NCBI GenBank assembly: GCA_046594885.1
Contig: JBKJRD010000089.1
Coordinates: 1-39,774, forward strand
From: Methylotenera_A sp046594885
Lineage (GTDB): Bacteria; Pseudomonadota; Gammaproteobacteria; Burkholderiales; Methylophilaceae
Length of the DNA stretch: 39,774 nt
Direction: 5' to 3'
The notes under the pieces were generated by a model. It ran no database searches. It was not told where the DNA came from and saw nothing but the letters and a program-made list of their open reading frames with translations. This document shows, in pieces, positions 1-8,386 of the stretch. A program made the position numbers and the translations under genes. Positions within the stretch are counted from its first letter, which is position 1. Each line of letters starts with the position of its first letter.

Positions 1-1089
1 TTATCGGAAAAAATATTTGGGCGTGAACCAGCAAATCCTCCCGCAGAATTAGAAGAGATTAAGCCGACTTATACTGCCAAAATAGATTGGTCCAGCAACA
101 TCGGCGCCACGAATCAATATGATTACACACCAGCAAAAGATTCTGATGCTGTATATGCCGTGAATACTAAAGGTGAGCTAGTCAAGTTAGATGCGGCGAA
201 TGGCAAAGAATTGTGGCGCATTAATGTTGGCGAACCTATCAGCGGTGGCGTTGGCGTAGCGGCAGGCATTGTTATGTTGGGTAGCAATAAGGGCTATGTG
301 CATGCATACGATGTTGCAGGTAAGTTTTTGTGGAAAGCGCAACTATCTAGCGAAATTTTAAGCGTACCACGCTATTTTGATGGAAATGTGATTGTGCGCA
401 GTGGCGATAATCGAATTTACGGATTAAGCGCCATCGATGGCAGTCGAAAATGGGTGTATGAACGCGTCACACCCGCTTTATCATTGCGTAGCAGCGTGGG
501 GGTCATCGTAGATGGCGGGGCAGTATATGCAGGGTTTGCTGGCGGAAAGTTGGTAGCAATTCGTGCAGATAACGGTAAAATTTTATGGGAGGCAACCGTA
601 GCGCAACCCAAAGGCGTGACCGAAATTGAGCGCATTGCAGATATAACCAGTTTGCCTTTTGTGGATGGGCCATTAGTATATGCAGTAGCTTACCAAGGTA
701 AAATTGCCGCGGTAGACCGCACATCAGGTAAAGTAGTTTGGAGCCGTGATATTTCTAGCTATACTGGTTTAAGCGCCGAAGATACAAAAATATTTGTCAC
801 TCATACATTGGGGTCGGTTTATTCACTGGATAACACAACGGGTAAAACATTTTGGCGGCAAGGCGCTTTGGCTAACCGTCGCTTAACAGCGCCACTGCCA
901 ATGGGCAGTTTAATCGCAGTGGGCGATTTAGAAGGCTATATTCATTTTTTAAGCCGCGATGACGGCAGTTTTTCGGCACGCATCAAGCTCGATGACAATG
1001 CAGTCATGTCGCTCATTCCTGGTTCAAACGCGTCACAGCTTATTGCAGAAACCCGTAATGGCGGTATTTATGCTGTCAGCGTCAAATAA
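1..1089 (+). CDS. bamB: Outer membrane assembly lipoprotein BamB (5' truncated)
   Basis: BamB is a periplasm-facing lipoprotein of the BAM complex that helps insert beta-barrel proteins into the outer membrane. The reading frame is open from base 1, so the start codon and lipoprotein signal lie outside the window; 362 residues are visible. The sequence is a PQQ-type beta-propeller with the blade-closing pattern G-K-x-x-W repeated roughly every 40-50 residues (for example NGKELWRINVG, DNGKILWEATV, SGKVVWSRDI, TGKTFWRQG). A methionine at base 160 is internal, not the start, because the upstream codons read through as typical mature BamB sequence. It ends 14 bases before der, the usual bamB-der pairing in beta- and gammaproteobacteria. 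Confidence 0.93.
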   Translation, partial: LSEKIFGREPANPPAELEEIKPTYTAKIDWSSNIGATNQYDYTPAKDSDAVYAVNTKGELVKLDAANGKELWRINVGEPISGGVGVAAGIVMLGSNKGYVHAYDVAGKFLWKAQLSSEILSVPRYFDGNVIVRSGDNRIYGLSAIDGSRKWVYERVTPALSLRSSVGVIVDGGAVYAGFAGGKLVAIRADNGKILWEATVAQPKGVTEIERIADITSLPFVDGPLVYAVAYQGKIAAVDRTSGKVVWSRDISSYTGLSAEDTKIFVTHTLGSVYSLDNTTGKTFWRQGALANRRLTAPLPMGSLIAVGDLEGYIHFLSRDDGSFSARIKLDDNAVMSLIPGSNASQLIAETRNGGIYAVSVK

Positions 1090-1103
1090 TTAATCCTTAA
1101 AAT

Positions 1104-2534
1104 ATGTTACCTACCATTGTCTTAGTTGGCCGACCTAACGTCGGCAAATCCACCCTTTTTAATCGCATGACTAAAAGTCGCGATGCGCTGGTAGCGGATT
1201 TACCAGGACTTACGCGTGACCGACATTATGGTCGTGGTATTGGCGCCAGCAAACCCTATTTAGTGATTGATACTGGCGGTTTTGAGCCGACAGCTGAAAG
1301 CGGCATTTTAAAAGAAATGGCGCGCCAAACATTATTAGCCATTGATGAAGCCGATGTCGTCATTTTTCTAGTGGACGCGCGTGCTGGGATGACACCACAA
1401 GAATTTATTATTGCCGATAAATTACGCAAATCGCAACGCCCAGTATTGTTAGCTGTGAACAAAACTGAGGGCATGAATAAAGCCGTTGTTTCGGCAGATT
1501 TTCATGAATTAGGTTTGGGCGAACCATTGTCTATTTCCTCAGCACATGGCGAAGGCGTGAAAGATTTAGTCGAGTTAGCTTTGGAAAATTTCCCAGAACA
1601 CAACTTTGAAGAAGAACGCACTAATCTTAAAAAACCAAAAATTGCGATTGTTGGCCGCCCCAATGTAGGTAAATCGACATTGGTTAATGCCTTGCTGGGT
1701 GAAGAACGTGTGATTGCATTTGATGAGCCTGGTACAACGCGCGATTCGATTGAAATTGATTTAGAAAAAGATGGCAAAAGCTATACCATTATTGACACCG
1801 CAGGCGTGCGAAAACGTGGCCGCGTGTTTGAAGCGGTTGAAAAATTTTCAGTGGTTAAAACCATGCAGGCAATTGAAGATGCTAATGTGGCGATTTTGGT
1901 AGTCGATGCGCAGGAAGGCATTACCGAGCAAGATGCACATGTGGCGGCTTATATCTTAGACGCTGGCCGTGCGTTGGTGGTGGCGGTAAATAAGTGGGAT
2001 GGTTTGCCAGAAGATGAGCGTGAATTTATTAAAAAAGAAATTGACCGCAAATTAATATTTTTAGATTTTGCCAAATTTCACTATATTTCAGCGTTAAGAA
2101 AAAAAGGTTTACCAGAGCTATTTACATCAGTAGACGGCGCATTTAAAGCTGCCATGGCAAAGCTTGCCACGCCACAATTAACACGGGTTTTAATTGATGC
2201 GATTGCACAACATCAGCCACCGATTAGTCGCGGCACGCGCCCAAAACTAAAATATGCGCATCAAGGCGGCATGAATCCGCCGATTGTCGTGGTACACGGC
2301 AGCCATGTGGATGATATTAAAGATAGCTATAAACGCTATTTAGAAGGCGTTTACCGTAAAACGTTTCAGCTAGTTGGCACACCATTGCGCGTGCAATTTA
2401 AACAAGGTGACAACCCATTTGCTGAGCCAGATAAACGAAAAGCGGGCGAGGGTATTGTGAGTATGCGTCGCCGTAAAACGGCGCAACGTGCCGAACTGAA
2501 AGCCAAAAAAGATATTGAAGATAAAAAACGCTAA
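1104..2534 (+). CDS. der: Ribosome biogenesis GTPase Der (EngA)
   Basis: Der is an essential double GTPase needed for late 50S subunit maturation. The 476-residue protein has the family's tandem G domains: the first P-loop GRPNVGKS at residues 9-16 with DTGG at 56-59 and NKTE at 119-122, and the second P-loop GRPNVGKS at 184-191 followed by DTAG and NKWD. A KH-like C-terminal domain follows and ends in a lysine/arginine-rich tail, as expected for rRNA contact. It is probably cotranscribed with bamB, 14 bases upstream, and is followed by a hairpin terminator. In many betaproteobacteria hfq-hflX comes next; here that block lies 16 kb away. Confidence 0.97.
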   Translation: MLPTIVLVGRPNVGKSTLFNRMTKSRDALVADLPGLTRDRHYGRGIGASKPYLVIDTGGFEPTAESGILKEMARQTLLAIDEADVVIFLVDARAGMTPQEFIIADKLRKSQRPVLLAVNKTEGMNKAVVSADFHELGLGEPLSISSAHGEGVKDLVELALENFPEHNFEEERTNLKKPKIAIVGRPNVGKSTLVNALLGEERVIAFDEPGTTRDSIEIDLEKDGKSYTIIDTAGVRKRGRVFEAVEKFSVVKTMQAIEDANVAILVVDAQEGITEQDAHVAAYILDAGRALVVAVNKWDGLPEDEREFIKKEIDRKLIFLDFAKFHYISALRKKGLPELFTSVDGAFKAAMAKLATPQLTRVLIDAIAQHQPPISRGTRPKLKYAHQGGMNPPIVVVHGSHVDDIKDSYKRYLEGVYRKTFQLVGTPLRVQFKQGDNPFAEPDKRKAGEGIVSMRRRKTAQRAELKAKKDIEDKKR

Positions 2535-2558
2535 TATTAGTAGTATGGAAGGCTAATA

Positions 2559-2593
2559 AAAAAACTTAACCAATTTTGTGGGTTAAGTTTTTT
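2559..2593 (+). terminator. Bidirectional intrinsic terminator between der and bamD
   Basis: A perfect 13-bp inverted repeat (AAAAAACTTAACC with GGTTAAGTTTTTT) flanks a 9-base loop. The A-run on one side and T-run on the other let it terminate both der (rightward) and bamD (leftward), which converge here. Confidence 0.88.
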
Positions 2594-2668
2594 ATTTTTG
2601 AAGCGTATTTACTTTAAATTAAGCGTATTTATCTTTTTTAAATTTTCTATTTATCCCTATTACAGGAT

Positions 2669-3496
2669 TTAGTACAGACTTTCCCAAAACTTCCACCATA
2701 TGCGTTCATCTTGACTTACTTTGCCCAGCACCATTGGGTTTTGCGGATAGTTAGTTTTAAGAATGCGCAATGTATCGTCTTTTAAATCCATTAAACTCAT
2801 TGAGTCATATGCGCTCACACTCACCACCAAAGCTTCTTCCACAGAAGTTGAGTTGGGATAATATTCTAATACATATTTTGCGCGATTTAATGCCGCTAAA
2901 TAAGCAGTACGTTTCATATAGTAACGCGCAACATGCATCTCATGCTGTGCTAGCGCGTTAACCAAATACAACATGCGTTGTGTTGCATCTTTAACATAGC
3001 GGCTTTTAGGATAGCGCTCAACCAGCTCTTTAAACGCAGCGAACGATAATTTTAATACTTTAGGATCACGGTCACTAATTTCTTGCGCAGTATATTTTTC
3101 CACAACGCCGCGCTCATTAAAGCTAGCTAAGCCTTTTAGATAATAAGCGTAATCAATATTAGGATGGTTTGGGTGCAGTTTAATAAAGCGATCTGCTGCC
3201 AACACCGTCGAAATAGGGTCTTGTTTTTTGTAATGCGCGTAGGCGGTTTCTAATTGTGCTTGCGTGGCATATTTGCCATGCGGAAATCGCGACTCTAGCT
3301 TTTGAAAATAAACCAGCGCCTTGTCATAGTCTTTATCGATCATTTTCGCTTCGCCAGCCGCATAAATGCGATCAGCTTGCCAACCAACGGTGTCATCCAA
3401 TTCTGTAGGCTCACCAAAAATGGCGCAACTGGCTAATATAAAAGGCAATAATAAAGCGCCAATAGAACGGGATAAAAGCGGTAAAATACGTTTCAC
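2669..3496 (-). CDS. bamD: Outer membrane assembly lipoprotein BamD (ComL)
   Basis: BamD is the essential TPR lipoprotein of the BAM complex that contacts BamA and receives outer-membrane protein substrates. The 275-residue product starts with a lipoprotein signal peptide with lipobox LASC and lipidated Cys24; position +2 is Ala, compatible with outer-membrane sorting. TPR-like helices follow, including the typical AAGEAKMIDKDYDKALVYF and LESRFPHGKYATQAQLE stretches. It is transcribed divergently from rluD across only 54 bases, a common arrangement in beta- and gammaproteobacteria. The gene is complete and of normal length. Confidence 0.95.
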   Translation of the reverse strand: MKRILPLLSRSIGALLLPFILASCAIFGEPTELDDTVGWQADRIYAAGEAKMIDKDYDKALVYFQKLESRFPHGKYATQAQLETAYAHYKKQDPISTVLAADRFIKLHPNHPNIDYAYYLKGLASFNERGVVEKYTAQEISDRDPKVLKLSFAAFKELVERYPKSRYVKDATQRMLYLVNALAQHEMHVARYYMKRTAYLAALNRAKYVLEYYPNSTSVEEALVVSVSAYDSMSLMDLKDDTLRILKTNYPQNPMVLGKVSQDERIWWKFWESLY

Positions 3497-3516
3497 TATA
3501 AAAAACCTACGAAAAT

Positions 3517-3537
3517 TTAAGTTTAATTATAACTTAA
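3517..3537. promoter_or_regulatory. Palindromic divergent promoter region bamD/rluD
   Basis: Arms TTAAGTT (3517-3523) and AACTTAA (3531-3537) form a perfect 7-bp inverted repeat around a TAATTAT centre. The centre carries a minus-strand TATAAT (complement of 3526-3531) for bamD and an overlapping TTATAA on the plus strand for rluD. The promoter assignment is an inference from sequence. Confidence 0.5.
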
Positions 3538-3550
3538 GTACTCAAAACTG

Positions 3551-4666
3551 ATGCCAAATAAAGTGTTAACTATCAACAAACCGTTGGATGAGGTGCAACG
3601 TTTAATCGTTCCCATGAGTATGGGCGGCGAGCGATTTGATGTCGCTTTGCAGCAAATGCTGCCTGCACATTCGCGCTCACGCCTGCAAGCCTGGATTAAA
3701 GCAGGCTTTGTTACTCTGAACCAAACGGCGGCCACTGCAAAAACCAAAGTGTGGGGCGGCGAGCAAGTGGATATTACCCCGCAAGCTAATCCGCAAGAGC
3801 GGGCTTTTTTGCCCGAAAATATTGCGTTAAGTATTGTGTATGAAGACGACACAATTTTAGTGATTAATAAACCAGCGGGTTTGGTGGTGCATCCCGCTGC
3901 AGGCAATTGGAGCGGTACGCTGCTCAACGCTTTATTGCATCATGTGCCGCAATTAAGCGATATACCACGCGCTGGCATTGTGCATCGGTTAGATAAAGAT
4001 ACCAGCGGTTTATTGGTGGTAGCCAAAACTTTAGAAGCGCAAACCAGTTTGGTGCGTCAGCTACAAGCACGTAGTGTTAAACGTGAATACAGAGCCATTG
4101 TTTGGGGGCAGTTATGGCGCAATGGCACTATTAATCAGCCGATTGGTCGGCATTCTCACGCACGTACTAAAATGGCCATATCGCGCACAGGCAAAGCCGC
4201 TATTACCCATTATGAGGTGCTGGAGCGTTTTGGCGTGCATACCTATTTGCGCTGCCAGCTAGAAACTGGCCGTACGCATCAAATTCGTGTGCATATGCAG
4301 TTTTTAAAAGCGCCTATGTTGGGCGACCCAGTATATGGTATTGGTAATATCATTCCACACAAGCACATGACGCAAACTTTGCGCGATGCAGTGAGTGATT
4401 TTAATCGCCAAGCTTTGCATGCCGTAAAGTTGGGGTTAATTCACCCTAAAACGAATGAAGCCATGGAATGGCAAATTGAGCTAGCAGATGATATGAAAAT
4501 ATTGCTAGAAGCCATGCGCCATGAAGATCTACCAACAGATGGAGAAGACGAGCACTTTGATTTTGCTTATCGAGACGGTGATTATGATGAAGGTGAGGCC
4601 GATGATGATGACTTTGAAGACTCTGATGATGAAGCTTTGGATGATGACGAATTGGAAGGAGATTAA
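3551..4666 (+). CDS. rluD: 23S rRNA pseudouridine synthase RluD
   Basis: RluD makes pseudouridines 1911/1915/1917 in helix 69 of 23S rRNA. The protein has an N-terminal S4-like RNA-binding domain (about residues 25-80) and an RluA-type catalytic domain with HRLDKDTSG; the catalytic Asp is D148. The motif GRTHQIRVH is also present. At 371 residues it is longer than E. coli RluD (326) because of a C-terminal tail of about 40 residues, rich in Asp and Glu, encoded at about 4540-4666. It is divergent from bamD and followed directly by pgeF (2-base gap), the conserved order bamD/rluD/yfiH. Confidence 0.94.
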   Translation: MPNKVLTINKPLDEVQRLIVPMSMGGERFDVALQQMLPAHSRSRLQAWIKAGFVTLNQTAATAKTKVWGGEQVDITPQANPQERAFLPENIALSIVYEDDTILVINKPAGLVVHPAAGNWSGTLLNALLHHVPQLSDIPRAGIVHRLDKDTSGLLVVAKTLEAQTSLVRQLQARSVKREYRAIVWGQLWRNGTINQPIGRHSHARTKMAISRTGKAAITHYEVLERFGVHTYLRCQLETGRTHQIRVHMQFLKAPMLGDPVYGIGNIIPHKHMTQTLRDAVSDFNRQALHAVKLGLIHPKTNEAMEWQIELADDMKILLEAMRHEDLPTDGEDEHFDFAYRDGDYDEGEADDDDFEDSDDEALDDDELEGD

Positions 4667-4668
4667 TT

Positions 4669-5439
4669 TTGCTTAAAAAAAGTGATTTTATTGTGCCCAG
4701 TTGGCCAGCGCCTACTAATGTGCATTGCTTGCAAACCACCCGTCATGGCGGAGTAAGCACAGGGCTGCATACAAGCTTCAATTTAGGCAGTCATGTCCAA
4801 GATGACCCCATGTATGTGGCACACAACCGTCAATTATTAAGTCAATTTGTGCCATCTGAACCAGTTTGGTTGAATCAAGTGCATGGTGTTCATGTGGTAG
4901 ATGCTGCTAATACAGACTGTTTGCCAGAAGCGGATGCCAGTTTTACCACGCGACATAATGTAGTGTGCGTCACCATGACTGCGGATTGCTTGCCCATATT
5001 GCTATGCGATACTGCTGGCACCGTGGTCGCCAGTATTCATGCGGGTTGGCGTAGTTTGTGCGATGGCGTAATTGAGGCAACTGTTATGAAAATTTTAAGC
5101 GCCGCAAGCATTAGTACACAACACTTAATGGCGTGGCTAGGCCCAGCAATTGGCCCAACAGCATTTGAAGTAGGCGCTGAAGTCAGAGCGCAATTGATTG
5201 CTAAAGATGCGCAAGCGGCATCTGCTTTTCAAGCATTAGCGCATGACAAATGGTTGGCTAATATTTACCATATTGCCACTCAACGTTTAAATAAAGTGGG
5301 TATTGACCAAATATATGGCGGCCAGCAAGCGCAATTTTGTACGGTGACTGATAGCGCACGCTTTTTCTCATTTCGTCGAGATCTTGTCACAGGCCGCATG
5401 GCAACATTGATATGGTTAACAGCACGTACGTCAGTTTAG
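4669..5439 (+). CDS. pgeF: Purine nucleoside phosphorylase / laccase-domain protein PgeF (YfiH)
   Basis: Members of this family (DUF152, Cu-oxidase_4 fold) were called multicopper polyphenol oxidases. They have since been linked to purine nucleoside phosphorolysis/deamination and to editing of peptidoglycan precursors. The three zinc ligands are visible: H72 in NQVHG, C107 in TADCLP and H124 in HAGWR. The start is TTG at 4669, two bases after the rluD stop; a purine-rich GGAAGGAG-type ribosome site sits 6-7 bases upstream inside the end of rluD and supports this start. Length is 256 residues, close to family size (about 245). The two genes are probably translationally coupled. Confidence 0.92.
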   Translation: MLKKSDFIVPSWPAPTNVHCLQTTRHGGVSTGLHTSFNLGSHVQDDPMYVAHNRQLLSQFVPSEPVWLNQVHGVHVVDAANTDCLPEADASFTTRHNVVCVTMTADCLPILLCDTAGTVVASIHAGWRSLCDGVIEATVMKILSAASISTQHLMAWLGPAIGPTAFEVGAEVRAQLIAKDAQAASAFQALAHDKWLANIYHIATQRLNKVGIDQIYGGQQAQFCTVTDSARFFSFRRDLVTGRMATLIWLTARTSV

Positions 5440-5441
5440 TT

Positions 5442-5447
5442 TATAAT
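5442..5447 (+). promoter_or_regulatory. Candidate -10 element upstream of ZIP transporter
   Basis: A perfect TATAAT lies 72 bases before the ZIP start codon, just after the pgeF stop. No good -35 is seen at 16-18 bp; TTAACA at 5416-5421 is 20 bp away. No Zur-like palindrome was recognised nearby. Confidence 0.35.
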
Positions 5448-5518
5448 GCGCATGCTTTTATCACCGTCGCATTATCGCTTAAGCTTTAATTACTTAAGTC
5501 TTCATTCATTGCCCATTC

Positions 5519-6427
5519 ATGACTATTCCTGATTTATCTGTTTTACTTTGGATTGTATTATTTAGCTTATTGGGCGGTCTGCTCAGTGTAGCAGGCGCGG
5601 CATTGGTCGCACTTAACATCAATAAAACAGCTGTTCCTGTGCTCATTAGCTATGCAATTGGCGCTATGTTGGGTGCGGTATTTTTAGAGATTCTGCCACA
5701 CGCGATTGAAGTTGCGGCTAGCCCAAAGCATATGACTGCAACTGTCTTGTTTGGCATCTTATTATTTTTTGCTTTAGAAAAATTAGTGCTATGGCGCCAC
5801 TGCCATGGCGATCACTGTGAAGTGCATGCCGTACACACGGCACAAGAATGCCCAGATGCACAAATAACTGCAAGCCATGCAGATGCAATAAAGTATAAAA
5901 CAGTGACGGTTAAGCAGCCCTCAATTAGTGCGCAGTCACACAATGCGCAGTTACAACATCAAGCGCATGACCATGATAGCGGCCGCAGCGGTATGATGAT
6001 TATGATAGGCGATACCTTTCATAATTTTGTCGATGGCATTTTAATTGCCTCAGCCTTTATGGTGGATATCAAGCTGGGTATTGTGACTGCCATTGCTATT
6101 ATTGCGCACGAAATTCCGCAAGAAGTAGGTGATTTTTTAATTCTGCTGCATTCTGGCTACAGTAAAAAACAAGCTTTTGTTTTTAATCTGGTATCGAGTT
6201 TAGCGACTGCTGTAGGCGGATTTATTGCCTATTTTGCCTTATCTCATGCGCAAAATTGGGTGCCTACTATTTTAGGTTTGGCAGCTGCCAGTATGCTTTA
6301 CGTCGCCGTTGCAGATTTAATTCCTAGCCTGCATAAACGCACGGAATTACGCGCAACCATCTCTCAATTGAGTCTGATAGCTTGCGGTGTCGCATCTATT
6401 TTTCTAGTAGGTTATTTTTTAAAATAA
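5519..6427 (+). CDS. ZIP family divalent metal transporter
   Basis: This inner-membrane protein of 302 residues has the ZIP (SLC39-like) pattern: three N-terminal membrane helices, a long hydrophilic loop, then further helices. The signature metal-site helices are present, with H168, N169 and D172 in HNFVDG and H197, E198, Q201 and E202 in HEIPQE. The loop between helices III and IV (about residues 93-155) contains many His and Cys residues and probably binds metal. The likely role is uptake of zinc or a related divalent metal into the cytoplasm; some relatives run in the opposite direction, so direction and ion are not settled. No strong ribosome site precedes the ATG. Confidence 0.88.
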   Translation: MTIPDLSVLLWIVLFSLLGGLLSVAGAALVALNINKTAVPVLISYAIGAMLGAVFLEILPHAIEVAASPKHMTATVLFGILLFFALEKLVLWRHCHGDHCEVHAVHTAQECPDAQITASHADAIKYKTVTVKQPSISAQSHNAQLQHQAHDHDSGRSGMMIMIGDTFHNFVDGILIASAFMVDIKLGIVTAIAIIAHEIPQEVGDFLILLHSGYSKKQAFVFNLVSSLATAVGGFIAYFALSHAQNWVPTILGLAAASMLYVAVADLIPSLHKRTELRATISQLSLIACGVASIFLVGYFLK

Positions 6428-6460
6428 AGTCGCAGTTCATTAAAAGAGATCGCATTTTGT

Positions 6461-7816
6461 ATGAAAACACTTACACCAAAACATAACAATCAGCCAAAAG
6501 TTGGCTTCGTATCACTTGGTTGCCCCAAAGCGGGGAGTGATGCAGAGCGCATACTGACGCAATTACGTGCCGAAGGTTATGAGATTTCAGCCAGCTATGA
6601 AGACTCTGATTTGGTGGTGGTGAACACCTGCGGCTTTATTGATTCTGCCGTGCAAGAATCGCTGGATGCGATTGGTGAAGCGATTCATAAAAACGGAAAA
6701 GTCATTGTCACGGGTTGTTTAGGTGCAAAAAAAGGCGTAGTAGAAGCGGCGCACCCCAGCGTTTTGGCGGTGACTGGACCACACGCGCTGGAAGAAGTGA
6801 TGACGCACGTGCATGCTAATTTGCCTAAACTGCATGAGCCATTTATCGATCTCGTCCCGCCACAAGGCATCCGTTTAACGCCCAGCCATTATGCATATCT
6901 CAAGATTTCAGAAGGCTGTAATCATCGTTGTAGCTTTTGCATTATCCCCAGTATGCGCGGTGATTTGGTCAGTCGTCCGATTGGTGAAGTGATGAATGAA
7001 GCTGAAAATCTTGTCAATGCAGGGGTTTCTGAGATTTTAGTCATTTCGCAAGATACGTCGGCATATGGCGTAGATGTGAAGTATCGCCCCGGTTTCTGGA
7101 ATGGCCGTCCCGTGAAAACGCGCATGACTGAGCTGTGCCAAAGCTTGAGCGAGCTTGGCGTATGGACACGCTTGCACTACGTTTACCCGTACCCGCATGT
7201 GGATGAAGTGATTCCACTGATGGCGGATGGTTTGATTTTGCCTTATCTGGATGTGCCGTTTCAGCATGCCAGCCCGCGCATTTTAAAAGCCATGAAACGC
7301 CCCGCGCATGCCGAAAATAACTTGGCGCGCATTAAAGCGTGGCGCGAAATTTGCCCCGACATCACAATACGCAGCACCTTTATTGCAGGCTTTCCGGGTG
7401 AAACCGAAGACGATTTCCAAATGCTGTTAGATTTTATGCAAGAAGCGCAATTGGATAGAGTAGGCTGCTTTGCCTACAGCGCGGTGGATGGCGCAAAAGC
7501 TAACGCGTTGCCAGACCATGTGCCGGAAGAAGTGAAACAAGAACGCCTCAGCCGTTTTATGGCGGTGCAGGAGCGTATTAGCGCGGCTAAATTACACCAT
7601 AAAATCGGCAGTATGCAAACGGTGCTGGTGGATGAAATTGTGCAAGATGCAGAAGGCAATATTGAAGCGATTGGCCGCACCAAAGCGGATGCGCCAGAGA
7701 TTGACGGTGTAGTCTATATGGAAGATGCAGAAGGCCTAACGCCTGGGGATTTTGTGGAAGTGGAGATTTACAGTGCAGATGGGCATGATTTACGCGGTGG
7801 GCCACCGAGGGGGTAA
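6461..7816 (+). CDS. rimO: Ribosomal protein uS12 methylthiotransferase RimO
   Basis: RimO is a radical-SAM enzyme that methylthiolates the conserved Asp of ribosomal protein S12. The N-terminal MTTase domain supplies three cluster cysteines (C21, C57, C86). The radical-SAM motif CNHRCSFC gives C153, C157 and C160. A TRAM domain ends the 451-residue protein. RimO is favoured over MiaB by SLGCPKA near the N-terminus and the CNHRCSFC form of the radical-SAM motif. A purine-rich AAGAGA site precedes the ATG. It is followed after 5 bases by a small VOC-fold gene. Confidence 0.95.
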   Translation: MKTLTPKHNNQPKVGFVSLGCPKAGSDAERILTQLRAEGYEISASYEDSDLVVVNTCGFIDSAVQESLDAIGEAIHKNGKVIVTGCLGAKKGVVEAAHPSVLAVTGPHALEEVMTHVHANLPKLHEPFIDLVPPQGIRLTPSHYAYLKISEGCNHRCSFCIIPSMRGDLVSRPIGEVMNEAENLVNAGVSEILVISQDTSAYGVDVKYRPGFWNGRPVKTRMTELCQSLSELGVWTRLHYVYPYPHVDEVIPLMADGLILPYLDVPFQHASPRILKAMKRPAHAENNLARIKAWREICPDITIRSTFIAGFPGETEDDFQMLLDFMQEAQLDRVGCFAYSAVDGAKANALPDHVPEEVKQERLSRFMAVQERISAAKLHHKIGSMQTVLVDEIVQDAEGNIEAIGRTKADAPEIDGVVYMEDAEGLTPGDFVEVEIYSADGHDLRGGPPRG

Positions 7817-7821
7817 GTTTA

Positions 7822-8241
7822 ATGAAGCCAAGAATAACCGTAATAACACTCGGCGTTGATGATATGGAAAAGTCACTTTCGTTTTATCGTGATGGGTTAG
7901 GCTTTCAGACTCAAGGTATTATAGGTAAAGAATTTGAGCATGGTGAAGTTGCTTTTTTTGATATGGCTTCAGGTTTAAAGTTAGCAATTTGGCCACGTAA
8001 AAGTATTGCCTACGATGCGGGTATTGCACTTGCCACTTCAAGTTCAACTGAATTGACAATAGGCCATAATGTGTCTTCAAAAGAGGAAGTAGATATCGTA
8101 ATGGAACAGGCGAAAGCAGCTGGGGCAACGATTACAAAGTCTGCACATGATACATTTTGGGGTGGTTATGCAGGATATTTTGCCGACCCTGACAAGCACC
8201 TTTGGGAGGTTGTCAGGAACCCCCAATTTGTTGTTGAATAG
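7822..8241 (+). CDS. VOC family protein (glyoxalase/bleomycin-resistance fold)
   Basis: This 139-residue protein has two beta-alpha-beta-beta-beta repeats of the vicinal oxygen chelate fold, seen in the opening ITLGVDDMEKSLSFYRDGLGF and the closing GYFADPDKHLWEVVRNP. The final Glu of WEV is a usual metal ligand of the family. The substrate cannot be told from sequence; relatives include glyoxalase-like and antibiotic-resistance proteins. It lies 5 bases after rimO, with a G-rich ribosome site (GAGGGGG) overlapping the end of rimO. Its base composition is more AT-rich than rimO, so cotranscription may not mean a shared function. Confidence 0.85.
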   Translation: MKPRITVITLGVDDMEKSLSFYRDGLGFQTQGIIGKEFEHGEVAFFDMASGLKLAIWPRKSIAYDAGIALATSSSTELTIGHNVSSKEEVDIVMEQAKAAGATITKSAHDTFWGGYAGYFADPDKHLWEVVRNPQFVVE

Positions 8242-8302
8242 CAATTAATACCACCATGGCATAGCCCAAGTTAAAGGCATAAAAATGCGAGCGAAAATAG
8301 AC

Positions 8303-8337
8303 GCCCTGTAAGCCTTAGGTATACTAGCCTGCAGGGC
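8303..8337. other. Intergenic hairpin downstream of the VOC gene
   Basis: GCCCTG (8303-8308) can pair with CAGGGC (8332-8337), with further partial pairing inside, in the 145-base gap between the convergent VOC gene and the small unknown gene. There is no T-run on either side, so it is not a classical terminator; it may protect or end transcripts. Confidence 0.35.
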
Positions 8338-8386
8338 AGATGTTTTGAAGGTTGGTTTAAGGTTAAGCTTTTTAAGATATAACTAG

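Noticed and set aside
417..724. Minus-strand reading frames inside bamB
   Set aside because: They are shadows of the propeller gene: no ribosome sites, no recognisable domains, and fully covered by a well-supported gene.
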